Position numbers and translations under genes: made by a program
From: Diphasiastrum complanatum
Taxonomy: Eukaryota > Streptophyta > Lycopodiopsida > Lycopodiales > Lycopodiaceae
Length of the DNA stretch: 64,000 nt
Direction of reading: 5' to 3'
Assembly (NCBI GenBank): GCA_029204225.1
Contig: CM055092.1
Span: forward strand, 39,441,800 to 39,505,799
Shown here: positions 23,801 to 35,829 of the stretch, in pieces
Position numbering within the stretch: the first letter of the stretch is position 1
How the letters are laid out: the number at the start of each line of letters is the position of its first letter
The notes under the pieces: generated by a model
The model's database searches: none
What the model was told of the DNA's origin: nothing
Seen by the model: the letters and a program-made list of their open reading frames with translations, nothing else

Positions 23801-24470
23801 CAATAGAAGAGAAAGAGTCCTTGGAGCTACACATATGTGAAGAGGCTCCACTATCAATATACCATAGGTTGTCCTTCTTGAAAGGAGTAGATGAGAAACT
23901 AGAGACCATAAGAGATCCCTCTCCATCACTTGCAATAGTGTCTTCCTTCTCATTGGTAATGTTGGCTTGCTTGAGTTGATTCTTCTTCTTGAAGCAATTG
24001 GTGGCATAATGACCTTTCTTGCCACAATAAAAGCACTTGATCTTCTTCTTCTTGAGCTTGGATGATGAAGCATTAGAGGAATCATCTTCCTAATCAGCTT
24101 TGTCTTTGGATTTGACTTTGTCCTTGCTTGAGGATTGTTGATGTTGGTTCTTGCTCCTCCCTTTGTCGTTATCCTTGGCATCATAGATAGTCTTGAGACA
24201 ATCCCAAGCTTCTTTGGTTGTTGTACAAGTACCTATCTCCCTCAATATCTCATTAGAGACATTCATCTTAATGTAGTGGAGAGCCATCCTAGCTCTCTTT
24301 TTGTATTTTTGAAGCTCTTGAAGAACTTGTGGTTCTTCTTCAAGGCCAAGAACTATGTCCATCACGTCTTGAAGGATCAAGATGGACTCCATCCTCATTT
24401 TCCAAATTGAATAATTTGAAGTGGTCAATCTTTCACTTGGTTCCAACAAGGATGAACCCATTGAAGACAT
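20830..24470 (-). pseudogene. Copia gag-pol polyprotein with four stops and one frameshift
   Basis: One frame spans gag (MSSMGSSLLEPSERLTTSNY), a CCHC knuckle (CFYCGKKGHYATNC), protease (WYIDSGASSHM), GAG-pre-integrase (LWHRRLGHPN and CEAC), integrase (AFIDDYTRF, SPSQNGVAERKNRSL), the RT start (WYDAMKQEYDALITNNTWEL), RT (LYGLKQAPRS) and RNase H (SSCEAEYKALTT). In-frame stops lie at about 24090 (TAG), 23232 (TGA), 22896 (TAG) and 21900 (TGA). At least the last two fit single-base loss of Trp codons. A frameshift near 21130 moves the last 100 codons (ADLLTKPLS end). The RT catalytic box reads YVDE instead of YVDD. Order PR-INT-RT-RH defines Ty1/copia. Confidence 0.92.
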
Positions 24471-24533
24471 TTGAAGTGAAGAAAACTCAAATGATGAACA
24501 ATAAATGTTGCTACACACTCTCAATAGGATCAA

Positions 24534-25204
24534 ATAATAGAGTACAATCTCTTCCTATGAAAGATCTTGCAACTATTTGTAATTGATTCTCACTAGCTAC
24601 ACAAATCTCTCTAAAACAAGATCTATTTCACATCAAATGATGGAGTATAGGCAAAGTTAGGATCAAACACTCTTAGTACGTGTGAAATACACTAAGAAAC
24701 CAAATTTGACTCAAATACAATGATATTGCATGAAACAAAATGGCTAAGATCTCAAAACAATGCCTAGATCACATATAGATGAGATTGGTAAGCATTCAAG
24801 CAATCTCTTGACCAAACCAAATGTGTCCACCCAGGTCTAGGTGCCCTACCTAACCCTCTTCAAAATCCTATAACTTTTGATTGGCACAACCAAATGGAAT
24901 GAAATTGATTGCATCAGAAACTAGACAAAAATAGCTTCAAAAGAAGCTATCAAGCAAGATAAATGGGTCAAGCATGAGAGAGAACTTCCAAACTGAAATT
25001 GGATGTTCCTCACACGTGTCTGAGCACCTGATTTCGTACAGTACCAGGTCAGACCCAATCAATGTCCTTTTGATCTCTTTTGATCCAAGATTGAACAAGA
25101 TAGCTAGGAAAATGGGCCTTGACAATTTCTAAATCAAGATTGATGAAAATTTTTCACTTAGATGGATCAGAATGCATGGTAACCTTAGGTAGGCTATGAT
25201 ACCA
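24534..25204 (-). other. Copia 5' leader and primer-binding site
   Basis: Non-coding leader between the LTR and gag. The PBS TGGTATCATAGCC abuts the LTR at 25204. It contains a CACACGTGT motif near 25012. A copy of most of this leader is embedded in the 3' LTR zone. Confidence 0.8.
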
Positions 25205-25922
25205 TGTTGAATTTCACACGTGTGGATTGTCCACTACATGTACTTGTGATCTCCTAAGGTGTGTAGATGCACCAAGATCAAGACTAGATTGAGATTCAAG
25301 ATCTATCTTTGATCCTATGGCAAAAACACACTACTACATGCATTCAATCACTTCCAACTCTCACTCACACGTGTGGGAAGTATTCAAAAAATAATCTAAG
25401 TAAAAACAAGCTGCTCTCCTCGGGTAGACAGAGAAAAAACATCATGAGCTCTCGGGTAGAGAGAGAAAGCTAGAAATCCAATAACTCACCAAATCAATTA
25501 GATCCAAAATGAAGAGTACAATGATACTAGTAGATCCACGAGCTACCACTATGCTTAACTATGATTGGACCATACTTTGTCACCTCTTGATCCTATTGGA
25601 CCATTGATCCATGCACCTCTTAATTCTATTGGACTATATTCAAGCACACCTCAATTTCCTATTGGACCTCACAAGGTTCCACCTCTAAATCCTATTGGAC
25701 CTCTTGGAATTCATCAAACAAATGATTTACACTTGTCTACACTCTAATTGGCACGTGTTTAGCCTCTTACTCTATTTTGGCTCAATAGTGGCATTACAAG
25801 TGGAAATGCATAATTTGCCATCTATGCCAAATTTCTTCCTATCAACATCCTACACCTAGATGCTTGATGTAAAAAACATAAGACCCCTATATCTAACATA
25901 GAAAATCTTTTTCAATTCTTCA
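25205..25922 (-). repeat. Copia 5' LTR
   Basis: TG...CA borders are supported by the adjacent PBS at one end and loss of homology at the other. It contains repeated CCTATTGGACC-type motifs and two CACACGTGTG palindromes. Confidence 0.9.
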
Positions 25923-26300
25923 TATCCAGCATCCTCATTGTCAAATTTAACATGTATTTGTTGATCCGTCATAACTCCTACATAAAGTAGGTTTTTCTTC
26001 AAGCCTGTTACATAGAGAACATCCTTGTTCGTCTTCTTTTCACCATTCGAATCTTGAATGAAGATAGTGTAATCTTGAGAGACTCATTTACCTAACTCCA
26101 TATGAGTTATTTTCATTGACCATTCAATCGTGTCAAGTAACATCAAAATCTACATACCATAATTGCTCTTCATGATTACAATTTGGCCCTCACCAAAAAG
26201 CTATTTTTAGATTTAGTTTTCACCTTGAAGTATCCATCAATTTATAACCAATTTTGCTAATCGCCCCCCTTCAATAAACTTCTTTTTCAATTTTTTTTTA
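25923..26300 (-). pseudogene. Older copia protease-region fragment
   Basis: The minus strand gives LWYVD, then QDYTIFIQDSNGEKKTNKDV and LYVTGLKKNLLYVG followed by HVKFDNEDAGY, i.e. the copia protease/GAG-pre-integrase junction. It is the host copy into which the 19.4-25.9 kb element inserted. Confidence 0.7.
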
Positions 26301-26462
26301 ACATGTATAGTTTTCTTTTTGAGATTTCGTGCAAGTTTCATATGAAATGTATAGCAAAGTCCTCTCCACAGGCAGGTCACACTACCAAAGAGCATTTGTC
26401 AACTACTTGTTAAACCTCTTTTAATGTTGATGCTAGTGTTAAAAATGTATGCTTGCCACAAT

Positions 26463-26480
26463 TTGGCTCTAATGCCATGA
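26463..26480 (-). promoter_or_regulatory. Primer-binding site of the older copia
   Basis: The minus strand reads TCA then TGGCATTAGAGCC, one of the tRNA-iMet-type primer sites with substitutions, so an LTR end lies at about 26478. The other end of that LTR is not identified. Confidence 0.5.
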
Positions 26481-28720
26481 TAAAATATGATAGAATTGCA
26501 CACGAAAAATAGTAAGATACAATGTAAGCATCTCCGTGTATTACTCTACTCAAAAGAACATTATACATAAAGTTTCATATTGTTAATCATGCATAGGCTT
26601 CATTAGCCACCATCCAACACATTAAAGTCTTTTATTTCTGAATATAAATTAAAATTCCTAAATTACTACACATTAGGCAATCTATTTCTTGTTTGAATCT
26701 ATAAATATAGCCAATTAAATTAAATACAACTTTATATAATTAGTAATACCATCTTATATAATGATAAATTATCAAAATTAAGGTGAATTATTATGAAATT
26801 TATCATATACATACTAAAGTGGGTAATAAATGTTTGTGTTTTGACTACCAAATACTTATATTTTCTATCAAAAAAATAAAAGTGTAGCCAAAAAGCAAAA
26901 ACATGCCCATTTAATAATAAAAAACTCTAGCTCAATGCATGTCCTTGTGACTTTTTGGGGGAATGATTTTTGGTGAGCATTTCATGGCGAGCAGTTTTAT
27001 GACCAAGGCGTGCGTCTCTAGCACTTCTTCGACTTTCAAACCATTTACGCTTTGTAATTGCTCGCCAAAAACTTTCCATAGCAATGCATAGGACCCTTGA
27101 ATATCCCATATTGTTCATTTCGGATCGAGCAATACATCATAAAAAACATAATTTGTGAACCACTTCAATGACAAAAAGATGTTCTTAGAAAACCACTTTA
27201 AATTACTAGGCATTCTATGCGACATTCTAGAAGACATTATGTACAACATGCAAGCATAGTCGACATGCACATAATATGTACTGCTTATTACGACATTATG
27301 ATATGAGTACCAAGGTACTAGAGGGCATTGGGATTTTGGCGTTGGTTGATTTTTACAGAATATTGAATTACTATCTAACCTTTTCAAGAACATGATTTAC
27401 AATTTAGAAACAAGTTCAGCATTTTTTTTTATTATATGACATTCAATAATGACATTTCGTACAATATTCTTTCCAATATCAACATTCCATTCTATGATGA
27501 CATTTCAAAAGACATTACAAAAAATGGTTTAGGATTTTAGAGGTGCACATAGTCATCGTGCATGCATAGTCGATGTCGTGCACATAGAATGCACTTTTCA
27601 TTGTGTATGAACTAAGCACTGTTTAGGGTAAAAACATTTGTATGTATGAAAACATAGGCTAACGCATGCATCAAAATAACCAAACTGTAGCATGTAACAA
27701 GCTCAACAACATTCTCATGCTTTAACCTCAATACCAACGATATCTAGAATTCATCCATGCATAACATTTGTGTGGCAATCATAAATCATAAGATCATATA
27801 CAACAAGTAAAAGAAGACATAACAATGTAGAGCTACGAGGTCCACCCACAAAGAACAAAATAGATGAATCTTACACAAAATAGATGAATGTTGCATATTA
27901 GAGATAAACTACAATTCTCAAAATTTCATCCACTACCATGCCATTTACAATTCTTCCATTGACATGACACTCCAAAACTCTTTGTGTGACCATGACATAG
28001 ATACGTCAATGGTAGATTCTACATCCTTCAACATTGGTTGATGGATGAACATATTGGGCTTCTCGTCGAGTACCATGACCCAAAGGAAGATAAAGTATAT
28101 GTGCATGCATGCCAAATAGGACGTTCTCACCAAGGGATGCTTTTGAAAATCATGACATGTGTAGATGGGTTTACTGTCTATGTGCACATCGTAGCATATA
28201 CCATTTACCTCAGAGGACTTCATCTCAATCACAAATATTTCATGCTTATTATCCTCCATGACTTTTCCTATCATTATATGTGAATTTAAAGGTAGTCTCG
28301 GTTTTATTCAGTCCAGTGCAACAAGTGACACACTTGGCCTACACTTTGAATTGCGAGCATCATTTGTGGTAGGGCCAAGTTGAATGTTGAGCGTCCTTGT
28401 GCGCAATTGGGATGCTCGAGCTTCTGATAGTCCACTTCCTTTGTTGAGTCTTTGTGTCTGAAGCTGAAACACCCACAAGGTGAGCATGTCTGCCTTTGCT
28501 TGTGTTACATTTGTGCCAGAAGCGACAGGCCAAAGGCTGGAGAGATACGTTTGTTCAAATGTCATGTGTGAGTGCAATTAGTATTGCAGAACCACATCAT
28601 TTTTTTGTCTTGCCATTGGGATGCATTCTTGTAGATAGGAAACATGGGGTGGTGGTTCGTTTCGTTGAATTTGAAATCAATTTACCACATTTACTTTGTC
28701 AGGGTAGCCAAACCAAGTAC
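26481..28720. other. Gene-less interval, probably decayed LTR and repeats
   Basis: Open frames at 26927-27118, 27115-27393 and 27945-28274 on the minus strand match no family I recognise. GACATT occurs about seven times between 27210 and 27530, and ACAAAATAGATGAAT is tandemly duplicated near 27860. Confidence 0.5.
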
Positions 28721-28724
28721 TTTA

Positions 28725-29986
28725 TGTGAAAGATTCAACTAATTTGATCATATTTTCTATATTTCCATATTTGGCTATTGAGGCCAAGTTTGTTTTTAGA
28801 CTTAGAGATTGATTGAATGTTGGGTACTTTGAATCTAGACCCAAAAATAGTAGGGTTAGCATTTTGGAGGGAAAGCCAAGCGGCCAAATAGAGTTTGGAC
28901 CTATTATAAAAGGATGTAACTCGTGGAGAGACATATCTTCTCTGATCTCTATCTCATTTCATGCCTATACATGGTTCTCTTGGGTTCTACCATTCATTGG
29001 TGCACTATACTTGTGATTGCATGCAATTTTATGTGTAGAATGATCGATATTTGCTATTTTTGGATCCACATGTGTGAAATACAGTAGCTTGCTGGTTTTG
29101 TACGGACAAAAAGAGTACTTTATCATTTGATTCTTGTTTGATCAAGTTCTATTAGAGTTTGCATCTCATTTTTGTGTAGATGCTGATTTTTCTACATTGG
29201 TGAGATGGGTAGTGTATTTCTCTTTGTAACCAAAGATCTTTCAAGTAGATTGGATCATAATGATCTGAAATCCTTCACATGGTATCAGAGCTTGTGTTTC
29301 AAATTATGGAGGAGAAAATTAGATCTATCAATGATCTGGTGATTATATCAAGGCTAGAGCATGCTAGAGGGGATTCTACACCAAAATCGAGTTTTTTGCT
29401 TTTGTAGATTGGTTCTTTTGTAGATGAAAACTCTAAATAGGTTTACAAACTTGATCAATTCTGATTTTTGATTTCACATACTGGATTTGGCCGATTTTTG
29501 GATCATTGGATCAGCTTTAGTGTGGCTGATGGATTGCATATCAAATTTTTAGCATTTGCATGTAGATTTGGAATAGTCAATTTTTTGTGATTTTGTCAAA
29601 ACCCTAATTTTGATTGGATCTCTAGAAAGTGAGGTTGCTGGACTTCATTTGAGTGTGTTTCAATCTTAGGAAGTGGCAAAAGTCATTAGATTGAAGATAG
29701 ATCATAGGTTGATTAGGATTTCATGATTCTATGTGTTGATTTGCTTGGTATAAGTGCTAGAAGAGAATTTTTGAGATAGTTTCAAATAATTGTGATTTCT
29801 TTTTAAAGCATTTGTTGTTGTTCAAAGGAGTACTTTGAACAATGATGAAAGAGAAGATCAGGTCATTGCTACATGGCAACCTCAATTGGAGTCATGTTGG
29901 AAGCCAATGATAGGCTTACCTCAAACAACTATTCATTGTGGAAAGTGAGGATGGAGTCACTTCTTGAGATGAATGATGTTTTGTGA
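28725..29986 (+). mobile_element. Truncated copia: LTR, PBS, leader and gag start
   Basis: The LTR runs 28725-29279 (TGTGAAAGATT to CCTTCACA) with TATAAAAGGATG near 28907. PBS TGGTATCAGAGC starts at 29280. After a leader, gag begins at 29873 (MATSIGVMLEANDRL) and stops after 38 codons where the next element starts. Family relatives lie at 31.4-31.97 kb (-), 45.9-46.46 kb (-), 54.7-55.1 kb (-) and 55.1-57.4 kb (+). Confidence 0.85.
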
Positions 29987-31437
29987 AGAAACAAAATGTT
30001 TCTGTTGACAAAGCCTTGCTAGCTTTCAGCCCTCTGCCTGACGAAGATGTTCACGAACACGAAAGTCAAGAGACACAAAGCACGAAAGATTCGCGAACGA
30101 GAATCTTTTGCGGTCCAACATGAGAAAGTTAGACGATGGAAACGAAACCAACGACGCGACATGAAAAATGTTGCGAAATTATTTTTGCACTCACGTTCCA
30201 AAGAGTACCAGCAAAGATCATGCAAGTACCTTGAAGTACAGATATCTGATCTTATGGCCTGACTTCAACATATACACTCTAGGTCGTGGCTAATCTGCCA
30301 CTCTTGTAGTTTCCTGATCAGTTGTAGATGCTTAATTACTCTAATCTAAAGATTACAAAGAGCGACTGATGTATGAAGAAGTCTGATGCTAGTAAGCAAT
30401 CAAGACGAAATACAGACAAGAAGTCCGCCTACTTGCGAGACAAGTTCTGTGATCAGAATCCATAGAGATCCACAAGTCCGCTAGTAAGCGAGACATCCAT
30501 TCGTGAGAGAAATGTATTTTTCTCACGCTAACGCACTGCGTGGATCTACATGTAGTGCTTGAAGAATCAAAGAAAAATCAATAGATGATCTTGTAGACAT
30601 TGCACACACATTAATTTATGATGTATGATCTTGAATGCAAATGTGTCTGCTATTATTCGTGTGTTTGATTCTCCCATTCATTTCAATTTCACACATTGGT
30701 TGAATTTGTTGAATGTTGCATTAATTTATAAACGTGGATCAGCAGCTCCTGACTACATTCTGGAGGACTGTAGGAGTGATTCAGCTAGCAGTGTCCAGCA
30801 ACCACATCTGAACTCCATCCAAATCGTATTGAGTCGTGGTTGCTTTGCTTTCGCAAAAGCTTCGCGATTGTTTCACGATCGCAAAAGATTTTCACATTCT
30901 CATCAGTGGTATCAGAGCCTACCTATTTTGTCATAATCTGACTCAGCAGCATACAGAACAAGATCTGCAAAATTCTTGATTTTTTAGGATCTAACTTTCT
31001 AGCCTGAAAAGCTAGGACATCACTGATACTCAAGGGCGAAGGTTTATTCCCCTGGGTGGATGGCACAGAAGAGATGCCTACAACATCAGACAAGGAGCTA
31101 CGTGAGTGGAGGGAGAAAAACGACAAGGCAGTAGCCTTGCTATCATCTTCCATCGAAGATAGTCTCATACTTGACCTGGCTACACTCTCTAAAACTAAGG
31201 ATATGTCGGATGCATTGCTCCCTAGATTTCAGATGAAATCAAGAAATCAAATGATGATGCTGGAAGATCAACTAACGGACCTACAGTGGGATGGGAAGGA
31301 CCTCACCTCTTTCGTAAGGAAGATGAAGGATCTATTCCTATCACTACATAACTTTGGAGCAGAGAACGCAGTGTCAGCTGAGAAGCAGCTCACCTACCTG
31401 TTGAGAGCCTTACCCAGATCATTCCAGACGATGAGAT

Positions 31438-31970
<533 letters not shown>

Positions 31971-31979
31971 GACTAAACT

Positions 31980-32600
31980 AGTTGAAATTTCTCACACCAT
32001 CTTCAAGGTTGACGTCAATGAGTATCACCAACTTGCATTCTAGTGAATCCCTAGAAATAGAGGGAGACGATAATTTGGTGGAAATCACACAGGCCACAAT
32101 GGGAAAATCTTACAATGCACCGATCAAAATCAATTATTCTCCCATTGCAAACATAACACACATTTTCACTGACGGCTGGAACAATTTGGTCACAGTATCA
32201 TACAACACATCCTCTCCAGACAGGTGAACAACATTCTTAAAAAGATCACAACTAAAATCACGACACACCAACGTACACATGAACTTCCACGACACTATGA
32301 CGAGGATTTGATCTTCGAATTTCCACCTACATTTGCGAAAAGAACAAGAATGAATGCAATGGAACATAGGTATGATGGGCATAGTATCGTATTAGAGAAA
32401 ATTTGAGTCTAGAAAGGGCCCTTAAAAAAGATGCCTTTTTATTTTTTTTCAACATTTAAAGCTATCTCTAGACTAGTAGTAAAACTCCATGTGTATTTCT
32501 AGGTAACATAGAAAATCTGCCCAAAGAACGTGGGGCGATTTTTTTTTAAATGAACATATAACATATTGAAGAAAAAAAAAAGTTTTAACCTTGAAATTAG
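31980..32600. other. Uncharacterised interval
   Basis: Plus-strand frames give IFTDGWNNLVTVSYN and, near 32290, HYDEDLIFEFPPTFAKRTRM. I recognise no family. It may be part of the same transposon debris as the following fragment. Confidence 0.35.
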
Positions 32601-32770
32601 ACAAAGGGAGAGGGGGGGGGGGGGGGGGGGGGGGGGGGTGGGGTCATGCCCCCTTGGAAAGAGGGATGCACCCCCTTCAGGGCACTAGAGTAGTTTGGGG
32701 CGCGACTTCCAAATGGGGGGCACCTGGCCACACGGACCAGGTGCCCCCCCCCCCCCCCCCCATCTCTCTT
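32600..32770. repeat. GC-rich foldback with poly-G and poly-C ends
   Basis: A run of 27 G (32612-32638) and a run of 18 C (32744-32761) bound a GC-rich core that contains a perfect 13-bp stem (32715-32727 with 32737-32749, GGGGGGCACCTGG) and a 9-base loop. The outer flanks (AAAGGGAGA and ATCTCTCTTT) are roughly complementary too. It resembles a small foldback/MITE-like element. Open frames across it are artefacts. Confidence 0.7.
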
Positions 32771-32862
32771 TTAACTATAAGATTTTTTTTTTTCTTTGGC
32801 GATGTAAATACCATTGATTGTAAGAAAATTGATATTCATAAAATCCTTGGCTAATATTTTGC

Positions 32863-33060
32863 ATGCACATTTTTAGAGGTGTAATGATGCTATACCCTAG
32901 GATCATCAAGGACCATATGGATGGAGGATTTCTCAATGTTCCAAGAGTTGGAGACTTCAATGTTGAATGGCACTTAGCAGGTGATTTGAAAATATTGAAA
33001 TGCATGTATAATGTCTCTCACGGTGCTACATCTAAGCACCCTCGATACAAGCTGATTCTA
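32863..33060 (+). pseudogene. Transposase-like fragment (GDLK block)
   Basis: The frame reads FLNVPRVGDFNVEWHLAGDL then KILKCMYNVSHGATSKHP, closely matching the minus-strand gene at 52.5-52.8 kb. Only this block remains. The following Cys pair is lost. Confidence 0.65.
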
Positions 33061-33399
33061 TATGCGCTAGACCATCCATAGACATAGAGATGACAGCTTA
33101 TCAGAGATAGACTTAGTAGATGCTTTCAAGCATTGATTCTTTCTTCTCAGACTAGTTGTCAAAATAAGCTCACAGCTGTTACAGATGGTAGCTAGCATTG
33201 TGAGCACGCGGTTTCATCCACTATTTAGTTGTGCTCACTAGCATCATCTGACTTGTATTTCCATACATTCAATCTGAATAAATTACCGTCTGGTTTTGTG
33301 TTCAAATTTCGTGAATGTTGCATGCTCTACGCTTTCTGTCTGACTCTCTAATCGATTTTTTTGACAATCTGCTCTTCTACTTCCGCAATCTTGTGTTCG

Positions 33400-33555
33400 T
33401 CGTCCACCACAGTCATTCCCCAACATCAATGAGCAACCCGATGACGAAATCATCTTTCACAAATTCTTTTGTAGCAGGTTGTGCGACTTGCTACAAAAAA
33501 GTTTGCAGCAAGGAGCGCAACCTGCTCTACTGCAAATTGTTTTGTATGTAGGTGT
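33400..33555 (+). pseudogene. Possible zinc-ribbon fragment, RPA-like
   Basis: The frame gives AGCATCYKKVCSKERNLLYC then KLFC. The spacing resembles the C-terminal zinc site of the large RPA subunit, which plant Helitrons also carry. About 45 codons only, so chance is not excluded. A short hairpin (TTTGTAGCA/TGCTACAAA) overlaps it. Confidence 0.25.
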
Positions 33556-33839
33556 ACTTGGCCAACGAGTACCCCTACATGCAAGTCGCGTGCACTAAAA
33601 CTATCATTGCTCATTGTTTTTTTTTCTTTTTCTTATCATGCCAGTGACATGAATTTCTGCCTTCCATCCTTATTTCCTACCAAAACATTTCATCTCCATA
33701 GTTTTGTGCTAGGAGATTCAAATCTAGTGTCTTGTTCTTATCCATGATCTCCTATGGTTTCTCCTATGGTTTATCGTGTACATTTGTTTAGTAGATGTCT
33801 AGGATATTGTTTTTTGAATAATAATACTAGCTTGTTGAT

Positions 33840-34199
33840 ATCTTGATTAATCGGTAAATATAGGAGGGATGGCATATACTCTTGATGGTTGGAACAGAAG
33901 AGGACACTATTGTCTCTTTGATTTTGTGGATAGTGTAAGAAAAAACACAAAGAACTATATCAAGGTTGATTCTAGAGATGAACATATTTTGGTACACCTC
34001 TTGCTCCTATTGGTCCACATGGTCAAATAACATTATGAGGTGCATAATCCTACCTCTACCATAATGCCAAGTATAAGCAACCTACACTAAATTGAGCTCA
34101 TCTAGACCACTAACATATTTACAATTGTACATGGAAGTGTATGAGGCCTTGCACCCCAAAAGTCAAGATCCTAGATAGATAGCTTTTACATTTTCCACA
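33840..34199 (-). repeat. Copia 3' LTR (partial)
   Basis: On the minus strand a purine tract (TTGAGGAGCAGTG) is followed by TGGAAAATGT and a sequence with CCAATAGGAGCAAGAGGTG-type motifs like those of the 25-kb LTR. The distal border is not defined. Confidence 0.5.
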
Positions 34200-34229
34200 C
34201 TGCTCCTCAAAAGATATCTATCTATTTTA

Positions 34230-35740
34230 ACATAGATTTTGAAACCAAGCCAAGATTAGATCTAAAATTGACAAAAGCATTCTTGAGCAATGGTTTTGTG
34301 AAGATCTACAACACATGATGATGATCCAATATGCTCCAAGGTGATCTCTCTCTCAAAGACTTCCTCCCTTACACAGTGGTATGCTACCTCGGTGTGCTCG
34401 CTTCTTGCATGGAATATTATTTGTTTACAAGATCTTTTGTCGTGATGTTATTAGTTTTTATAATAGGTAGATCTTCATCCTTGATGCACCTTAGCTCCAT
34501 GAGTAGCCTCTTGATCCACAAAACTTCTTTGGTGGTTGTTGTAAGGTCCTTGTACTCACTTCACATGATGATAATGAGATAGTATCTTGTTTCTTGGATA
34601 ACCAAGATACAAGATTGCCTCCAATAAAGATGGTGTAAGCACTTGTGGACTTCCTATCCAATTCATCACTTGAAAAATCCAAATATGAAAAATCAATCAT
34701 TGTTAGATCCCCTCCTTTGTAGATCAAACCATAGTCTAATGTGGAGAAATATATCTCAATATCCTTTTGGCCGATTTTCAATGACAAACTTTTTGATCTT
34801 GTATGTATTGGCCCAATTTGTGCACACTAACTCAAATCCGGCCTAGTTATGGTCAACCAAATAAGGGAGCCAATAAGACTCTTATAAAGGGTGATGTCCT
34901 CGAAGGATCTTTCATTTCATAGGATCTTTTACAACATGTTCCATTGGAGTATGTATACTCTTAAAATTTTCCATATGAGAGTTTTTAGGCATAGAAAGAG
35001 CATATCTAAATTGACTAATAAAAGCTTGATCTTGCCATAAATATATCTCTAGGCCTAAGATGTTATGGAGGTCTCCTAGATCTTGCATCTTAAACTCTCT
35101 CCCTAATGCACTTTTTGTTTTTTCAATAAGCTCCATTCAACTTCCACTCAAAATAATATCATCTACATAAATAATGAGAATGAATATATTGCTATCTACA
35201 AACTTGATGTACAAAGAAGGATCATAATCACTTAGATTGAATCCAAATGAGATAAGATAAGAGTTAAGCCTTGCATACCAAGACCTTGGGGCTTGTTTAA
35301 GCCCATATAAGCTTTTGAACAAGATCTTGGATTCTTCACCTTCCTTTATGAAACCTTCGGGTTTCTCCATATAGATCTCCTCCTCAAGGTAGCCATTGAG
35401 GAAGGCATTTGATACATCAAGTTGGAACATCCTCCATTTGTAGTAGCATGCAATGATCCACAGGTACTCTTATTGTGACCATCTTGGCCATGGGTGCAAA
35501 AGTGTCTTCATAATCAAGACCTTTAATTTGTGCATATCCTTTTGCACATAGTCTTTCTTTGTATTTGTTGATAGATCCATCATTGTTGTACTTTATCCGA
35601 AACACCCACTTGCATCCATACACATGTTTGTTGATAGGTGGATCCACAAGCTCCCAAGTGTTGTTTGAGATCAAGGCATCATACTCATTGGTCATGGCTT
35701 CAAACACTCCTTGGATCGCCAAAGTATCAGTTGTCACTCC
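34230..35740 (-). pseudogene. Copia reverse transcriptase and RNase H remnant
   Basis: The order is NEYDALISNNTWELVDPP, the CKWVFRIKYNNDGSINKYK block, VSNAFLNGYLEEEIY, LYGLKQAPRSWYARLNSYL, the catalytic YVDDIILSG, the QDLGDLHNILGLE block, then a decayed RNase H and a C-terminal TKPLLKNAF. Frames break near 35430, 35137, 34912 and 34787. It is a relative of the 20-25 kb element but with the canonical YVDD. Gag, protease and integrase are absent upstream. Confidence 0.88.
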
Positions 35741-35829
35741 CTGATCAACCATCTCCATCCCTGTCGACTCACAACCATGGGCATGCTGGATCCACATCAC
35801 CCCATAATGCACTCCATGCCCTCAAGATA

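Larger units (their letters stand above)
19383..25922 (-). mobile_element. Near-complete Ty1/copia LTR retrotransposon, minus strand
   Basis: A 718-bp 5' LTR (25922-25205), a primer-binding site TGGTATCATAGCC immediately inside it, a leader, one long gag-pol frame (24470-20830), a purine tract (AGGAGGAGTG, about 20820-20810) and a 3' LTR zone (20809-19383) are all present. The LTR starts TGAAGAATTG and ends AATTCAACA. TGGAT (plus-strand ATCCA) occurs at both outer ends with one extra base between it and the LTR, a likely 5-bp target duplication. LTR segments differ at only a few sites, so insertion is fairly recent. The 3' LTR is rearranged. Confidence 0.9.

Noticed and set aside
28308-28577. 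Minus-strand 89-codon frame
   Set aside because: No homology, mixed low-complexity composition; probably chance.
32591-32854. Gly-rich 87-codon frame
   Set aside because: It is a translation of the 27-G run.
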